Origin: Prillingera fragicola
Taxonomy: Eukaryota; Basidiomycota; Tremellomycetes; Trichosporonales; Trichosporonaceae
DNA length: 64,000 nucleotides
Assembly (NCBI GenBank): GCA_002335605.1
Contig: BEDY01000004.1
Location: forward strand, 62,001-126,000
Reading direction: 5' to 3'
A program made the translations under genes and the position numbers. Positions within the stretch are counted from its first letter, which is position 1. Every line of letters starts with the position of its first letter. Shown piece after piece: positions 1 through 10,823 of the stretch. Under the pieces are notes generated by a model. It searched no databases. It was given only the letters and a program-made list of their open reading frames with translations, and was not told the origin of the DNA.

Positions 1-1
1 T

Positions 2-1269
2 GTCAAGGAGATCAAGAAGAACCAGAACGCCATTGAGCGTACTGTGTGGACCTTGATCATGATTTTCGGCTTCATCTGTGAGTACCCGTCAATGGGAACC
101 GGGAGCGTGCCTAACATTATCCAGCTCTTCTCTGTCTTGGCCACCCCTACATGATTATTCTCGTCCTGATCTGTCAGGCTCTCGTTTACAAGGAGGTCAC
201 TGCGCTCTTCAACCTCCGTGACCGTGCGTACAAGTGTTTGAGCAATGCTGACAAACTAGACGGTGTCAATCAGATCAAGGATGGCGAGAAGGGCGACCCC
301 TGGAGCAAGACTCTCAACTGGTACTTCTTTGTTGTTACCAACTACTTCCTTTACGGCGAGTCGATCATCTACTACTTCAAGCACATTGTCTTTGTCGACG
401 CGTACTTTACGACGTTTGCCAAGAACCACCGCTTCATCAGCTTTATGCTCTACGTGATCGGCTTTGTGGGCTTTGTCGCCAACCTCCAGCGCCAGTACCT
501 GCGCCAGCAGTTTGCCCTCTTCTGCTGGGTGCACATTACCCTCCTTCTCACCGTTGTCTCGAGCCACTTTATCGTCAACAACATTCTTGAGGGCCTGATC
601 TGGTTCTTTGTCCCCGCGTCTCTGGTTGTCAACAACGACGTCATGGCCTACATCTGCGGCAAGTTCTTTGGCCGCACGCCTCTCATCAAGCTGTCCCCCA
701 AGAAGACTGTCGAGGGCTTTGTTGGCGCGTTCATCCTCACTCTCATTTTCGGCATCTGCTGGGGAACCTTCTTTATGCGCTTCGACTACATGGTCTGCCC
801 CGCCAAGGACCTCGGTGTCAACGCCTTCTCGAGCATCACCTGCAAACGCAACCCCGTGTTCCTCTGGCATACAATCGAGCTGACGGGTCTTGCTCGCACC
901 ATTGCTGCTCCCTTTGGCCTCACTTCCATCCAGTACGCTCCGTTCCAGTACCACTGCCTTGTCATGGCTACTTTCGCGTCGCTTGTCGCTCCCTTCGGTG
1001 GTTTCTTTGCCTCGGGCTTCAAGCGCGCCTTCAACATCAAGGACTTTGGCCACTCGATCCCCGGTCACGGTGGCATGACCGACCGTATGGACTGCCAGTT
1101 CATGATGGGACTCTTTGCCTACGTCTACTACAGCTCGCTCATCCGCATCCAGCAGGTGTCGGTCGGCTCGCTCCTGCAGACTGCTGTCACTGCTCTCACC
1201 GCCGACGAGCAGCTCGAGCTCATTGCCGACCTGAGGCGTTTCCTCGAGGGCCAGGGCATCAAGGCCTAA
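2..1269 (+). CDS. CDS1: Phosphatidate cytidylyltransferase (CDP-diacylglycerol synthase), 5'-truncated by window edge
   Basis: The enzyme makes CDP-diacylglycerol from CTP and phosphatidic acid in the ER membrane, the branch point to phosphatidylinositol, phosphatidylserine and cardiolipin. Two exons are visible, 2-77 and 125-1269, joined across a 47-base intron (GTGAGT donor, CCTAAC branch site, CAG acceptor). About 406 residues are present and the N-terminus lies outside the window. The translation shows several hydrophobic helices and the family signature near the C-terminus: a KR followed by NIKDFG, then IPGHGG and TDRMDC, which hold the metal-binding acidic residues. The frame before residue 'MIILV' joins well to the first exon, so that Met is internal. 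Identification is secure from the signature; the gene start is not visible. Confidence 0.93.
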
Positions 1270-1773
1270 TGTTTCTTACATAGATAGAGACAGTGGCGGA
1301 GCTACCTAATCGGCACGGAGTGTAGTCGTGCGTTTCAACGAACCCGAACACGAGGACGAGGACTAGGAAGAGTCAAGCCAGGGAGCAGGGCTGCTCTGGC
1401 GTAGAGCGAGATATCCATTTTGACTAGCGTCTCGGCGGCAGTAGATGGCCGCTAAAAGTACTACATGCATACCTGTTCATTGCCAGCATTGCGCTCATTG
1501 CTGGCTGTGGTTCAGGGTCCGTGGTGCATGGTGTAGGTAGGTAGTCGCGGGAGCAAATAAGCATCTCGGCTTTCTGAAGAACGTCATTCACAGTCACTCT
1601 GCCGCTAGCTGCTAGTTGAGATTCTCTCACTGGACCATCATTAGCAAGACTACATCACGCACCGCACCCATCACTGCATCAGACTCGAGCATTCTACGCA
1701 TCACACGCCCCGCCACCACACCCGCGCACCACCCGCGCGTTTCCCACCCACCACCACCGCACGACCACCCATC
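1270..1773. other. Intergenic region between CDS1 and ISD11
   Basis: About 500 bases hold the CDS1 3' end and the ISD11 promoter/leader. The last 150 bases are rich in C and A (CACC/CACCACC tracts just before the ATG), as in leaders elsewhere in this window. I see no gene; short open frames here have no recognisable protein character. Confidence 0.6.
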
Positions 1774-2112
1774 ATGTCCGGCCGCGTCCCAACCCTAGCC
1801 CAAGCGCAACAGCTGTACGCAGCGACCAAAAAGGCCTCTGCACGCTTTGCGGGGTACAATTTCCACGCCTATTTCCTTCGGCGCGCAGACGAGGCGTTTG
1901 CGCCTGCCCTCGCCTCGCTGGGCGACACGTCTACCATCCCGGGAGCGAAGGCTGGGGCCGCCAACAAGATGAGCGACGAGGAGCTGGCGAGGTGGTATGC
2001 TGAGCGGTCGGCTGCGCTGCCTGCTGTCGAGCGGGCGGGGGAGACGAATGCGTTGTATAAGGGGGAGAAGAAGTTGGTCGTTGAGATGAGGCACGGGCCA
2101 GAGGAGAGCTAA
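1774..2112 (+). CDS. ISD11: ISD11-like LYR-family protein (Fe-S cluster assembly, cysteine desulfurase partner)
   Basis: ISD11 (LYRM4) binds and stabilises the mitochondrial cysteine desulfurase Nfs1 together with acyl carrier protein. This intronless 112-residue protein matches the family along its length: an N-terminal helix with a Leu-Tyr core, then GYNFHAYFLRR, which corresponds to the conserved YNFR-YF-RR block, and near the C-terminus LYKGEKKLVVE, matching the LY-x(4)-KLIIE block of animal homologues. The tripeptide that names the LYR family reads Leu-Tyr-Ala here. The insert between the two blocks is longer and rich in Ala/Gly compared with animal proteins. The ATG at 1774 is preceded by a C-rich leader and is the first in frame. 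The assignment rests on the two blocks and on length. Confidence 0.82.
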   Translation: MSGRVPTLAQAQQLYAATKKASARFAGYNFHAYFLRRADEAFAPALASLGDTSTIPGAKAGAANKMSDEELARWYAERSAALPAVERAGETNALYKGEKKLVVEMRHGPEES

Positions 2113-2341
2113 GCCGGGTGGACCGGAGGTGGGACCTTGCGCGCGCCGGGGTCGATGAGATGGATGGGACGGAACAGCGCTCTCAGCTGCGGTTCTCTGT
2201 CCCCGCGGCGCAAGTCGACACCGGTGCGCTGGGGCGACACAAGTAGGAACAGCGCAGGCGATGACACTCGAGCGATTCTCGACGCGAGCTGGATGGACAT
2301 GGGATCTATGGTATGCATATCACTCAATCTATCTCGTTCCC

Positions 2342-2387
2342 GTGTGGACTGACTGGACTCGAGACGGTGTGGACTGACTGGACTCGA
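2342..2387. repeat. Direct repeat, two 21-bp copies
   Basis: GTGTGGACTGACTGGACTCGA occurs at 2342-2362 and again, exactly, at 2367-2387, separated by four bases. It lies in the intergenic region after ISD11 and could be replication slippage. No protein is associated. Confidence 0.85.
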
Positions 2388-2828
2388 CGAGGGGGATGGA
2401 GGGAGTGTAATGGGTAATGGGAAGGACAATGACTGATAAGCTCCTCGCCCAAGGCTCTATCAGGCTTATTCGCCGTGGCTGAATCCACAGGCGGATCCAG
2501 AGCTCCAGAGCTCCACCCCCAGCATTCACGACGAGGACCATACCCCGCCCCCGGATCGAGGTGCGAGCGGGCAAGCCTCCAGCGATGCTCGCACCGTTGC
2601 CCCGCACCAGCACGGAGGTCTAGAGGTGTGGGATGAAGGTGCTGGTGTCATCTAGGCCATTCAGGTGTGTTGGGTATCTAGTGAGCTCCCCGCCAGCCAA
2701 GGTCAATCGAAGTCTCGCTGGCGGACCGTACAGCGTGCTTCACATTGCTGCGGAATTAGAGATGAACCCAAATAATGGTCGTGTGCGGGTGCGACACAAG
2801 CTAGTTAGTAGCTGGCACGCCACAGGTA

Positions 2829-2875
2829 GTGAGAGGTGTGTGAGAGGTGCGTGAGAGGTGTGTGAGAGGTGTGAG
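2829..2875. repeat. Minisatellite, 11-bp unit GTGTGTGAGAG
   Basis: Three full 11-base units (2836-2846, 2847-2857, 2858-2868) are flanked by partial units. The middle unit has one change (GTGCGTGAGAG). It is intergenic. Confidence 0.85.
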
Positions 2876-3705
2876 TAAGACATGACATCAGCCGAAACAG
2901 GTTTTACCGATGCCCGAAGCTTTCTATCTGATATCGCAAGTTCAAGCCGATGGTCTAGACCTGCAGTCGACGCCGCCTAGTGTCGTGGCTGCAGGTAGCA
3001 TGGCAGTCTCTTGGGCTTGAGACGTGCAGTGAAGGCCTGCTGGGGACCGCGTAGACAATTCTGAATCAGTGTCCTCTCCACGACTCCGCCGACTGATGAC
3101 GTTGTGTGATCGCCATACGTAACTCTGACGCGAACCCCACGATGGCCGACTGGTGTGAGAGGGGATAGAGAGAGTGGGATGAAGATGTTCGCCACTCTTG
3201 CAGAATGGACACGTTCTTTGACAGACTTTTGGACGAGCACCCACCAGGCCTACCTCCACCAACCCCACCAACAGTGGCGAGATTGAGTATGCAAGGACGG
3301 ACATGCTCAGGTCGGAGAACCGGCCCGGAGATGATGAGCGGTAGATGAGCGGGAACTGTGCTCCGCTCTTGCAATGTCCGCCTCGGGGTTGAGCGGTCCG
3401 CCTCTGCTCTCCTGCCTCGCACACTGGTGACGATGGTGGTGTATTTCAGGGCCCAGCATCCAGGCCGGGACCAATTGTCGCTGGCTGGTGGGAGGGCTGA
3501 CTATGGCGACACCCATTCAACACCCCACAGGAGATTCCACCCCACTGGCTGAGAGCGCGTTCCTCGCCAGGCAGACGTTTCCTACTCTCCATCCTCTTCT
3601 TCTCACTTCTACTCGTCACCCATTCTCTTTAAAAACAAATTAGAGTAAGCACATTCTCTCTCTAGCTCATTCTCTTCAACACTGTCTGACTTTTCCCAAA
3701 GCATA

Positions 3706-6082
3706 ATGGCCCCCCAGAAGAACGACGAGCTCGCAGTCAAGTAAGTGTCGTCACAAAGTCTCGCCCACACCCCCCATGTACGGAGCCGCCGGCAACCGCC
3801 AGGCCTTTATCGGCAGCTCTGCAAACTATCATGGAGCGTTTAAAAGACATTTACTGACTCCTTTAGCACCATCCGCACCCTCGCGGCTGATGTTGTCGCC
3901 AAGGTGTGTACTTTGACGCGGCCTCGTCGATATTTCCGTACTGACACGTTCCCAGTCCAACTCGGGCCACCCCGGTGCTCCCATGGCGAGTAGAGCGTTG
4001 TAAACTCGGTATGATATTGTACTAACCCCCTTGCAGGGCATGGCCCCCGTTGCCCACGTCCTTTGGACCAAGTTCCTCAACTACAGCCCCAAGAACTCGC
4101 ACTGGTTCAACCGTGACCGCTTCGTCCTCTCCAACGGCCACGCGTGAGTAGTGCTGCGGACAACGTGTGTGCGCTTTTACTCACGCTTTCCTAGTTGTGC
4201 TCTCCAGTACATCATGCTCCACCTTGCCGGCTACAAGCTCTCGATGGACGACCTCAAGAACTTCCGTCAGGTCGACTCGAAGACCCCTGGTCACCCCGAG
4301 GTCCACCACACCGACGGCATTGAGGTCACCACCGGCCCCCTCGGCCAGGGTGAGTTGTTGCGCTGGTACTCTTGGAATTGAGCTGACGTGACAGGTATCT
4401 CGAACGCTGTTGGTATTGCCATCGCCGAGGCCCACATGGCCGCCACCTTCAACAAGGACGGCTTCCCCCTTGTCGACAACAAGACCTACGTCTTCCTGGG
4501 TGACGGCTGTCTCCAGGAGGGTGTCGCTTCCGAGGCCTGCTCGCTTGCCGGTCACCTCCAGCTCTCCAACCTGATTGCCATCTACGACGACAACCGCATC
4601 ACCATTGACGGTGACACTGCCGTCTCGTTCACCGAGGACGTTGAGGAGCGCTTCCGCTCGTACGGCTGGGACGTTCTCCACGTTGACGCTGGTGACAGCG
4701 ACCTTGCCGCCATTGAGGGTGCCATCTCGCAGGCCCGCGACCAGAAGAAGAAGCCCACCATCATCAACCTCAAGACCACCATTGGTTACGGTTCGCTCAA
4801 GCAGGGCAGCCACGATGTCCACGGCGCTCCCCTCAAGGCCGACGACATCAAGCAGCTCAAGAAGAAGTGGGGCTTCAACCCCGACGAGACCTTTGTCATC
4901 CCCCAGGAGGTACAGGCCCTCTACGACGAGCGTGGTGCTTCGGGTGCCAAGCTCGAGTCTGAGTGGAACGACCTCTTCAAGTCGTACGGAGAGAAGTACC
5001 CCAAGGAGGCTGCCGAGCTCACCCGTCGTCTCGAGGGTCGCCTTCCCGAGGGCTGGGAGAAGGCTCTCCCCACCTTCAAGGCTGGTGACGCCGCCGTCGC
5101 TTCGCGCAAGCTTTCGGAGAACATTCTCAACGCCATTGCCCCCGTCATCCCTGAGCTCATTGGTGGCTCGGCCGACCTTACCGGCTCCAACCTTACCCGC
5201 TGGAAGGACGCCGTCGACTTCCAGCCCCCTTCGACTGGCCTCGGCTCGTACGCTGGTCGTTACATCCGTTTCGGTGTCCGTGAGCACGCCATGACCGCCA
5301 TCTGCAACGGTATCGCCGCCTACGGTGGTCTCATCCCCTTCGGCGCCACCTTCCTCAACTTCGTCTCGTACGCTGCCGGTGCCGTCCGTCTCTCGGCTCT
5401 CTCGAACCTCCACGTTCTCATGGTTGCCACCCACGACTCGATTGGTCTTGGTGAGGACGGCCCCACCCACCAGCCCGTGGAGACCGCCGCCTGGCTCCGT
5501 GCCCTCCCCAACCTGCAGTTCTGGCGCCCTGCCGACGGTAACGAGACCTCGGCCGCCTACAAGATTGCTCTCGAGTCGGTTGAGACCCCCTCGGTCTTTG
5601 CTCTCTCGCGTCAGAACCTCCCCCAGCTCGAGGGCTCGTCCATCGAGAAGGCCTCAAAGGGTGGTTACGTCCTCGAGGAGGCCAAGGATGCCGACATCAC
5701 CCTTGTCTCGACCGGTTCCGAGGTCGGCATTGTCGTTGACGCCGCCAAGGAGCTCCGCTCCAAGGGCCTCAAGGTCCGCGTCTCGTCGCTCCCTTGCTTT
5801 GAGCTCTTCAAGGAGCAGCCCAAGGACTACCAGATCTCGGTCCTCCCCGGTGGTGCCCCCATTCTCTCGGTTGAGGCCTACGCGACCTTTGGCTGGGCCT
5901 CGTACGCCCACGAGTCGTTTGGTCTCCCCGCCTTTGGCGCTTCGGGACCTTACCTCAAGGTCTACGAGAAGTTCGACATGACCCCCGCCGGTGTTGCCGC
6001 CAACGCCCAGAAGGTCGTCGACTTCTACAAGAAGCGCGGTGGCGACATCTTCTCCCCCCGCGAGACTGCTCTTGACTTCTAA
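3706..6082 (+). CDS. TKL1: Transketolase
   Basis: Transketolase moves two-carbon units between sugar phosphates in the non-oxidative pentose phosphate pathway, using thiamine diphosphate. Six exons (3706-3740, 3867-3903, 3956-3985, 4037-4143, 4195-4349, 4395-6082) give 683 residues, the usual fungal length. The N-terminus carries [20 protein letters not shown] and then [12 protein letters not shown]. The ThDP motif GDGCLQEG follows, and the pyrimidine-domain motif RFGVREHAM is at mid-protein. Five introns crowd the first 650 bases while the last 1.7 kb is one exon, a pattern common in highly expressed genes of this group. Codon use in the large exon is strongly biased to C-ending codons. The third intron (3986-4036) appears to use a GC donor; see findings. 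Family assignment is certain. Confidence 0.97.
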
Positions 6083-6742
6083 GCGTGTTAGGATTTAGTG
6101 GATAAAGCAGAAAAGTAGAATGCAACGTGGTTGCTGGTACGATGGTGCAACTGATTTTGTGCTTACCACGGTCTTCCTCGTCGACCAACTGCATCTTGCA
6201 ACTGTACACTGACAAGCTCTCGAGCTCATAGCTATGTGCCTGTACGAGCTGGCCGCATTTCGCGCAAACGGACCAAAGGAACAATTTGCCGATCACTCTC
6301 GCACCAACAATGACCCGACCAAGTGGCAAGTGGCGAGTGCCACACACTCTCCACCCTTCATGTGCATACTCACACGCCAGACACTTATTATGGCCGCATA
6401 GCATACCAGTCGAGAAAGCTCTCTTGATGCAAGAATATATTCTCGAATACATTCGTACCGACTCGTACGCAACCGCACGCCCGTTCGACTCCTTCCCCCT
6501 CCAACCAGGAAGAGTGAGCAAGGTCTTTCAATGATGCATAACTGCCGGCGTTCTGCCGGTTTGCGGCTAGCCGAGTTCTTTGGCCATGTTGTCTGTAATT
6601 AACCATCTTTCGGGGCTGAAACAAAGTCTTTCTCATTCGTTCTTTTTGGACAAGCATGCTGGGGAAGGCAGAGTAGGGGACAACGAAGGGGATTCTTTTT
6701 GCTGCAGCTATCATACATTTCCAGTCTGCGCCACAGGAGCGC
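6083..6742. other. Intergenic, convergent 3' ends
   Basis: About 660 bases lie between the stop of transketolase (plus strand) and the stop of the minus-strand gene at 6743. They should hold both 3' UTRs. I see no additional gene. Confidence 0.6.
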
Positions 6743-7687
6743 CTACATGTACATGCCACCAAAGTCTGTCGTCGGCGTACTCGTGTCAAACACCTTGCCC
6801 TTGGACGGGCGCTTGCCCATGCCCAGGGCGGCGAATGGCTCGTCGTCGCCTTCGGTCCAGGGGACGTTGCGTGCCAGAGCCTTGCCAGCGGTGGGAGGCA
6901 GAGTGGCGATGGCCGCTGCGGCGGCTGCGGGAGCAAGGGTCGAGAAAGGGAGAGGCAGAAGGAAGAGCGTGAGGGCGGCAGAGATGGGGAGTGGGGAGGC
7001 TGGGTGGGTCGCCTGGAAAGTCAGTCAGAGTAGTCGCTGGAAGAACTTACAAGTGACAGGAAGGCACCAGCTAGTCCGGTCACATAGTTGGGCGCGTCGT
7101 AAGCGGCGATACGCTTGTCAACTCCCTCGAGAGCTTTGCCTCCACGAGAGATATAGCGCACAGGTGGGTCGACAGTGTACAGCTGCTCCCTCGGGTCGGG
7201 AATGTACATGGCCGGCACATAGCTCGAGAACAGCGACCTTCGTCGTCAGCTTTGGACTCGTCCCACTGCATACGCACCAGTTCTCGACGCCAGGCAACAG
7301 CTTGGCAAGCCCGTCCACGACATCAAACGCCGTTCCCTGCTCGTCCCCTCCATCCTGCATAGCCAGGAGCACCCCGTCGCCGGCCTCACCGAGCGCAAAC
7401 CCAGTGCCGAGGCGCACACCATCGACATCAACCTCAAGCACCGCCATGCGCGCATTGCCGCGGCGAGCGAGATACTTGCCCGCCTGCCCGACACCAAGCA
7501 CAACGCTACGCACGGCGGTGAAGTCCAGGTCGTCGCCGAGGGCCCGCACGCTCACGCGCGGCGCGGGCGGGGCACGGCGGGGAGCGGGGGGGGGGGGATA
7601 GGCGCCTTGGCCTTCTTCGTCAGAGCTGTCCGACTCGAGAAGGTAGCGTGGCGGGGGCGCTGTGTGCTGTGAAAGTGGGTCGAGCAT
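6743..7687 (-). CDS. Hypothetical protein, possibly proteasome assembly chaperone 1-like
   Basis: Three exons on the minus strand (7687-7278, 7237-7051, 7012-6743) give 288 residues; both introns are short (40 and 38 bases) with good donors and a CTGAC branch site. The protein opens with DPLSQHTAPPPRYLLE and an acidic DSSDEE stretch, followed by a Pro-rich tract encoded by a run of twelve C. A predicted alpha/beta region around residues 55-135 contains VLGVGQAGKYLA. The C-terminal half has an Ala-rich helical stretch and ends in DFGGMYM. The length, the acidic start and the AGKALARNVPW segment loosely recall proteasome assembly chaperone 1 (PSMG1), but no residue pattern is decisive. The gene model is firmer than the function. 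Confidence 0.6.
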
Positions 7688-7893
7688 TGTTATTGCACTT
7701 GGTTGGTGTTGTGCGGTTGTGCGGTGGTGGTGAGAACAGTGTTGTCGTCGCTGGATCGTGAAGTCATAGAAAGTTGAACGCGACAGCGTCCCACGTGGCT
7801 ATCGGCGGCTTAAATCACCCGACTTTGCGCCGAGAGTCCATGATCAAAGAGTGCGGCGGCACATGAATGTGCATGGTAATGTATTGATCTATG

Positions 7894-9569
7894 CTAATGA
7901 CTGCGGAAGTACGCTCCGATGAGTCCCATGACGCCTACAGCAAGCGCACCACCGACGACACCTACGGCTGTGGCAGCAGCGAGGTCGCGCTCAGGTGACG
8001 GCGCAGCAATCTGGGTGAGCTGTGCCGTGGCCCAGATGAGAACGGTGCCCTGGGGCGAGTCGGCCGGGACGGATGCCGAGATGTGCTCCAGAGGTGACCT
8101 GCTGTCGTTAGAAGCGGGGGAGGGAGACTCGGCCTCGAGTGGTGGCAACGGCATCGATTCTGCGACCTCCTCAACCGCCTGCACTGCTGAAGGGCCAATC
8201 GCGAGAGGTGCCACACCCGACGTGGCGACGTTGGCATCGAGGCGGTCAACACTGTCGGCGAGCACACGAATCTCGCCCTCGACCCTTGACATCATGCCCT
8301 TGACCTGTTCCTCGAGCTTGTCGACCAATCGGCGTCGTTTCCAAGGCTCGATGAATACAATGGCGCTCATGAACACGATCAAGTTGGCAGCGAGAACAGC
8401 AAGCTGAGCCCACGTGCTCACACTGCGGATCTTGTCGCTCCACACCTGCTCCTCGTGGTAGCGTTCAAGAATCGACTGCATGAGCGCGGTAAACGCCTTG
8501 TCGACGAGCAGCTCCGCGGTCTGCAGCCTCGCTGCAGTTTCTGTGACCGAGTGACGGGATGAGTGGTCGGAGCGCACCAGTTGCGTAAACTTGGCCACAT
8601 CGGCGTCTGTCCAGCTGTGCTTGCGCTCGAGCAGATTGTTGACGTCGGCTTGTGATGTCGTGCGCGTAGTCACAGCCTCGTCATAGGCCTTCTTGGCAAT
8701 GCGCGCTTCCCGTCGCCTGTCGGCAAGGTCGATCTCTGCCATGTCAGTACCATTTTCAGGCCGCAGTACGCACCCCTGGTCTTGACCGAGTCCTTCAGCT
8801 GTTCAACCTCACGGTAGCCAGTGACCTCATTTATCCGCCGTCCCAGGAGCGTAAAGTTGGTATTGGCCGTCTTGGCGAGCTCGCGAGCCTTCTTGTCCAG
8901 CGCAGCCCGCCAGTCCTCCAGCTGCTTGTGGTACTCGTCAGGGATGCGCGCCTTCATTGAGGCAGCGTCCCAAGCCATGTTGTTGGCGTCCTCCCCACTG
9001 GCGTTCTTGGGCTGCTCCGCAGTGCTCCCGTTGGAGCTCGCGTTCGTATTCCTACCGCCAGTCGGGGCTGCGCTCGAGCCCGCGGAATCTTGGGCTGATT
9101 TGTCGCTATTAGCCGCCGGAAACGCCGAGCTTGACGGAGTCGAGTCGGCTGTCTCTGGGAAAAAGGTAGAAGCAGATTCGGTGGTCGAAGACGCGTCCTT
9201 GGTCTCTTCAGGTGAAAGCGCCGGTGGTTCAGCCTCTGAGACAGGCTCTGCCTGTGGTGGTTCCTTAGGTGCAGCTGCCTTGGCCTGAGCCTCAGCCAGA
9301 GCAGAAGCAATCTTCTGATCCCATTCTGCCTCCTCATTCTTCACTTCTGTCGAGCTGCCTAACCCGTTGCCGTCGTTGGGCAGCCGAGGACCAGCCGAGG
9401 ACCCCGACGGAGGCGGCGTGAGGTTGATGACGTCCGATTCCGAGTCATTCTTGCTGTCTGGAGTGGGTGTGCGGGACGGTGGCGGCGGTCCAGTGCGTAT
9501 CAGACGTTGCTGTTGCGCAACTGCGCGTGTTAGAGTGACAGCGGCGCGGCGGCTGTAGAGGAGGGCCAT
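7894..9569 (-). CDS. SHE9: She9/Mdm33-like mitochondrial inner-membrane protein
   Basis: She9 (Mdm33) is an inner-membrane protein of fungal mitochondria needed for normal organelle shape and proposed to act in inner-membrane fission. Two exons (9569-8774 and 8735-7894) give 545 residues. The N-terminus is Arg/Ala-rich with no acidic residues over 25 positions, like a mitochondrial presequence. A disordered Ser/Pro/Ala-rich region runs to about residue 200. The conserved part follows: INEVTGYREVEQLK, a coiled coil with NNLLERKHSWTDADVAKFT, RYHEEQVWSDKIR, a transmembrane helix, and the diagnostic EPWKRRRLV. A second hydrophobic helix ends the protein. The 38-base intron lies just after the GYREVEQLK block. 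It shares a 184-base divergent promoter with CSN7. Confidence 0.92.
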
Positions 9570-9753
9570 GGCATGCTGTGGTCGCCGAAGTCAACAAATC
9601 GCAAGAGATGGGAGACGCGACACGGCCGGCCGCATTGCCCGAGGACCAAATCAGCCGTCGACCGTGGGAAACCTGATGACCCAGTGCGGTCACCTCACCT
9701 GTCCACCGAGATCACCTACTGCTTGCCATTGTCAACTCTCCAACAACGGAACC
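9570..9753. promoter_or_regulatory. Short bidirectional promoter, SHE9 and CSN7
   Basis: Only 184 bases separate the two start codons, so the promoters of SHE9 (minus) and CSN7 (plus) must overlap. I see no clear TATA element. Confidence 0.6.
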
Positions 9754-10823
9754 ATGGCTGAGCAGAACTCTCGCCTGGAGCCCTTCCTTTTGCTGGCTCG
9801 CAGCACCAAGGGTGCGGCAGCTGCCAAGGTTGTCATGGACGCTACAGCCGCTGTGAGTCGACCAGCTATTGATGTCTCGAGCTTCCAGCTGATCCTCCCA
9901 GAACGGCGTCTACACATTCTCAGAGCTCATGGATCTCCCAAATATCAAAGACGTGCGTCTCAGTGTTGTTCCTTGGGCCTCTTTCTGACTTCTGTAGCTT
10001 GACAAAGACCCCGCATTCCAGAAGCAGAGCGCTCTGCTGAAGCTGTTCGCCCATGGCACGGTCAAGGACCTCGCGGCTGGTGAGTCTGCTCGACCGGGCG
10101 TAGGAACTAACGGTGCAGCTCCTGACAACTATCCATCCCTCTCCTCCGCTCAGCAGACCAAGTTGAAGCACCTCAGTCTCGTGTCGCTGGCTCTTCAGCA
10201 CCGCGTAAGTGGCCAAGCACGTGACTTGTCTCTGACAACCCAGAGCCTTCCCTATGCACAGATCGCCGAGGCGCTACAGGTCGACTCGACGAGCGAGGTG
10301 GAGAATCTAATCATCGACGTCATCTACGCAGACCTCATGGGCGGCAAGATGCACCACCACGAGCGGGTCCTGCACGTCGACTGGGTCACCAGCCGCGACC
10401 TGACCAAGACGGACCTCGTCGACGTCAAGGCGCGCCTCGACAACTGGTGTCAGAATGCGGACACCATGCTCTCAGCCCTTGACCAGCAAATTGCTGCTGT
10501 TCGCGCCCAGAATGTCAATGAGGCTCAGGAGTCTGCGGCGTACCAGGCGAAACAGGACAAGTTCTTTGCTGCGGTCAAGGCGGATCTAGACAACAGTGAA
10601 AAGAAGCAGCTGTTCAACCGGATGGGTGGTCAGAAGCAAATGTTGATGGGCGGGGGCATGGAGGGCCCTGACTCGCCCATGTTTGACGGAGGACGCGTGT
10701 GGGTGCGCACGGCCAATGACGAGCGACAGAGAAAACTGACAACCTCGCAGCAGCAGCCAGCGTAGCCAAGACTCGATAGATGAGCTGCCCAACACGCGCG
10801 CCAAGAAGCGCGCCAAAGACTAG
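9754..10823 (+). CDS. CSN7: COP9 signalosome subunit 7
   Basis: CSN7 is a PCI-domain subunit of the COP9 signalosome, which removes NEDD8/Rub1 from cullins. Six exons (9754-9852, 9902-9952, 9998-10079, 10119-10204, 10244-10698, 10751-10823) give 281 residues. The start EPFLLLARSTKGAAAAK is very close to animal CSN7 (FLLLAKSAKGAA), followed by a GVYTFSELMDLPNIKDL block and LKHLSLVSLALQHR. The PCI end reads EDLIxxxIYAD-like (LIIDVIYADLMGG). The last intron (10699-10750, with an AACTGAC branch site) changes the C-terminus. Spliced, it ends in a basic tail with DELPNTRAKKRAKD; if retained, a stop is reached at 10763-10765. The exact acceptor within the CAGCAGCAG run is uncertain. APC2, a cullin-like protein, is also in this window but unlinked. 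Confidence 0.9.

Larger units (their letters stand above)
2113..3705. other. Intergenic region, ISD11 to transketolase
   Basis: About 1.6 kb without a gene I can support. It holds the two repeats listed separately and, at the 3' end (about 3560-3705), a CT-rich leader typical of a strongly expressed fungal gene directly before the transketolase ATG. Open frames on the minus strand around 2.9-3.5 kb are Ser/Arg-rich, lack splice logic and look like chance. Confidence 0.55.

Noticed and set aside
4181..5470. 429-codon minus-strand open frame opposite transketolase
   Set aside because: It is the antisense shadow of a strongly codon-biased exon; C-ending codons remove stops from the opposite strand. 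The same explains long frames opposite FKS1, homocitrate synthase and the Munc13-like gene.
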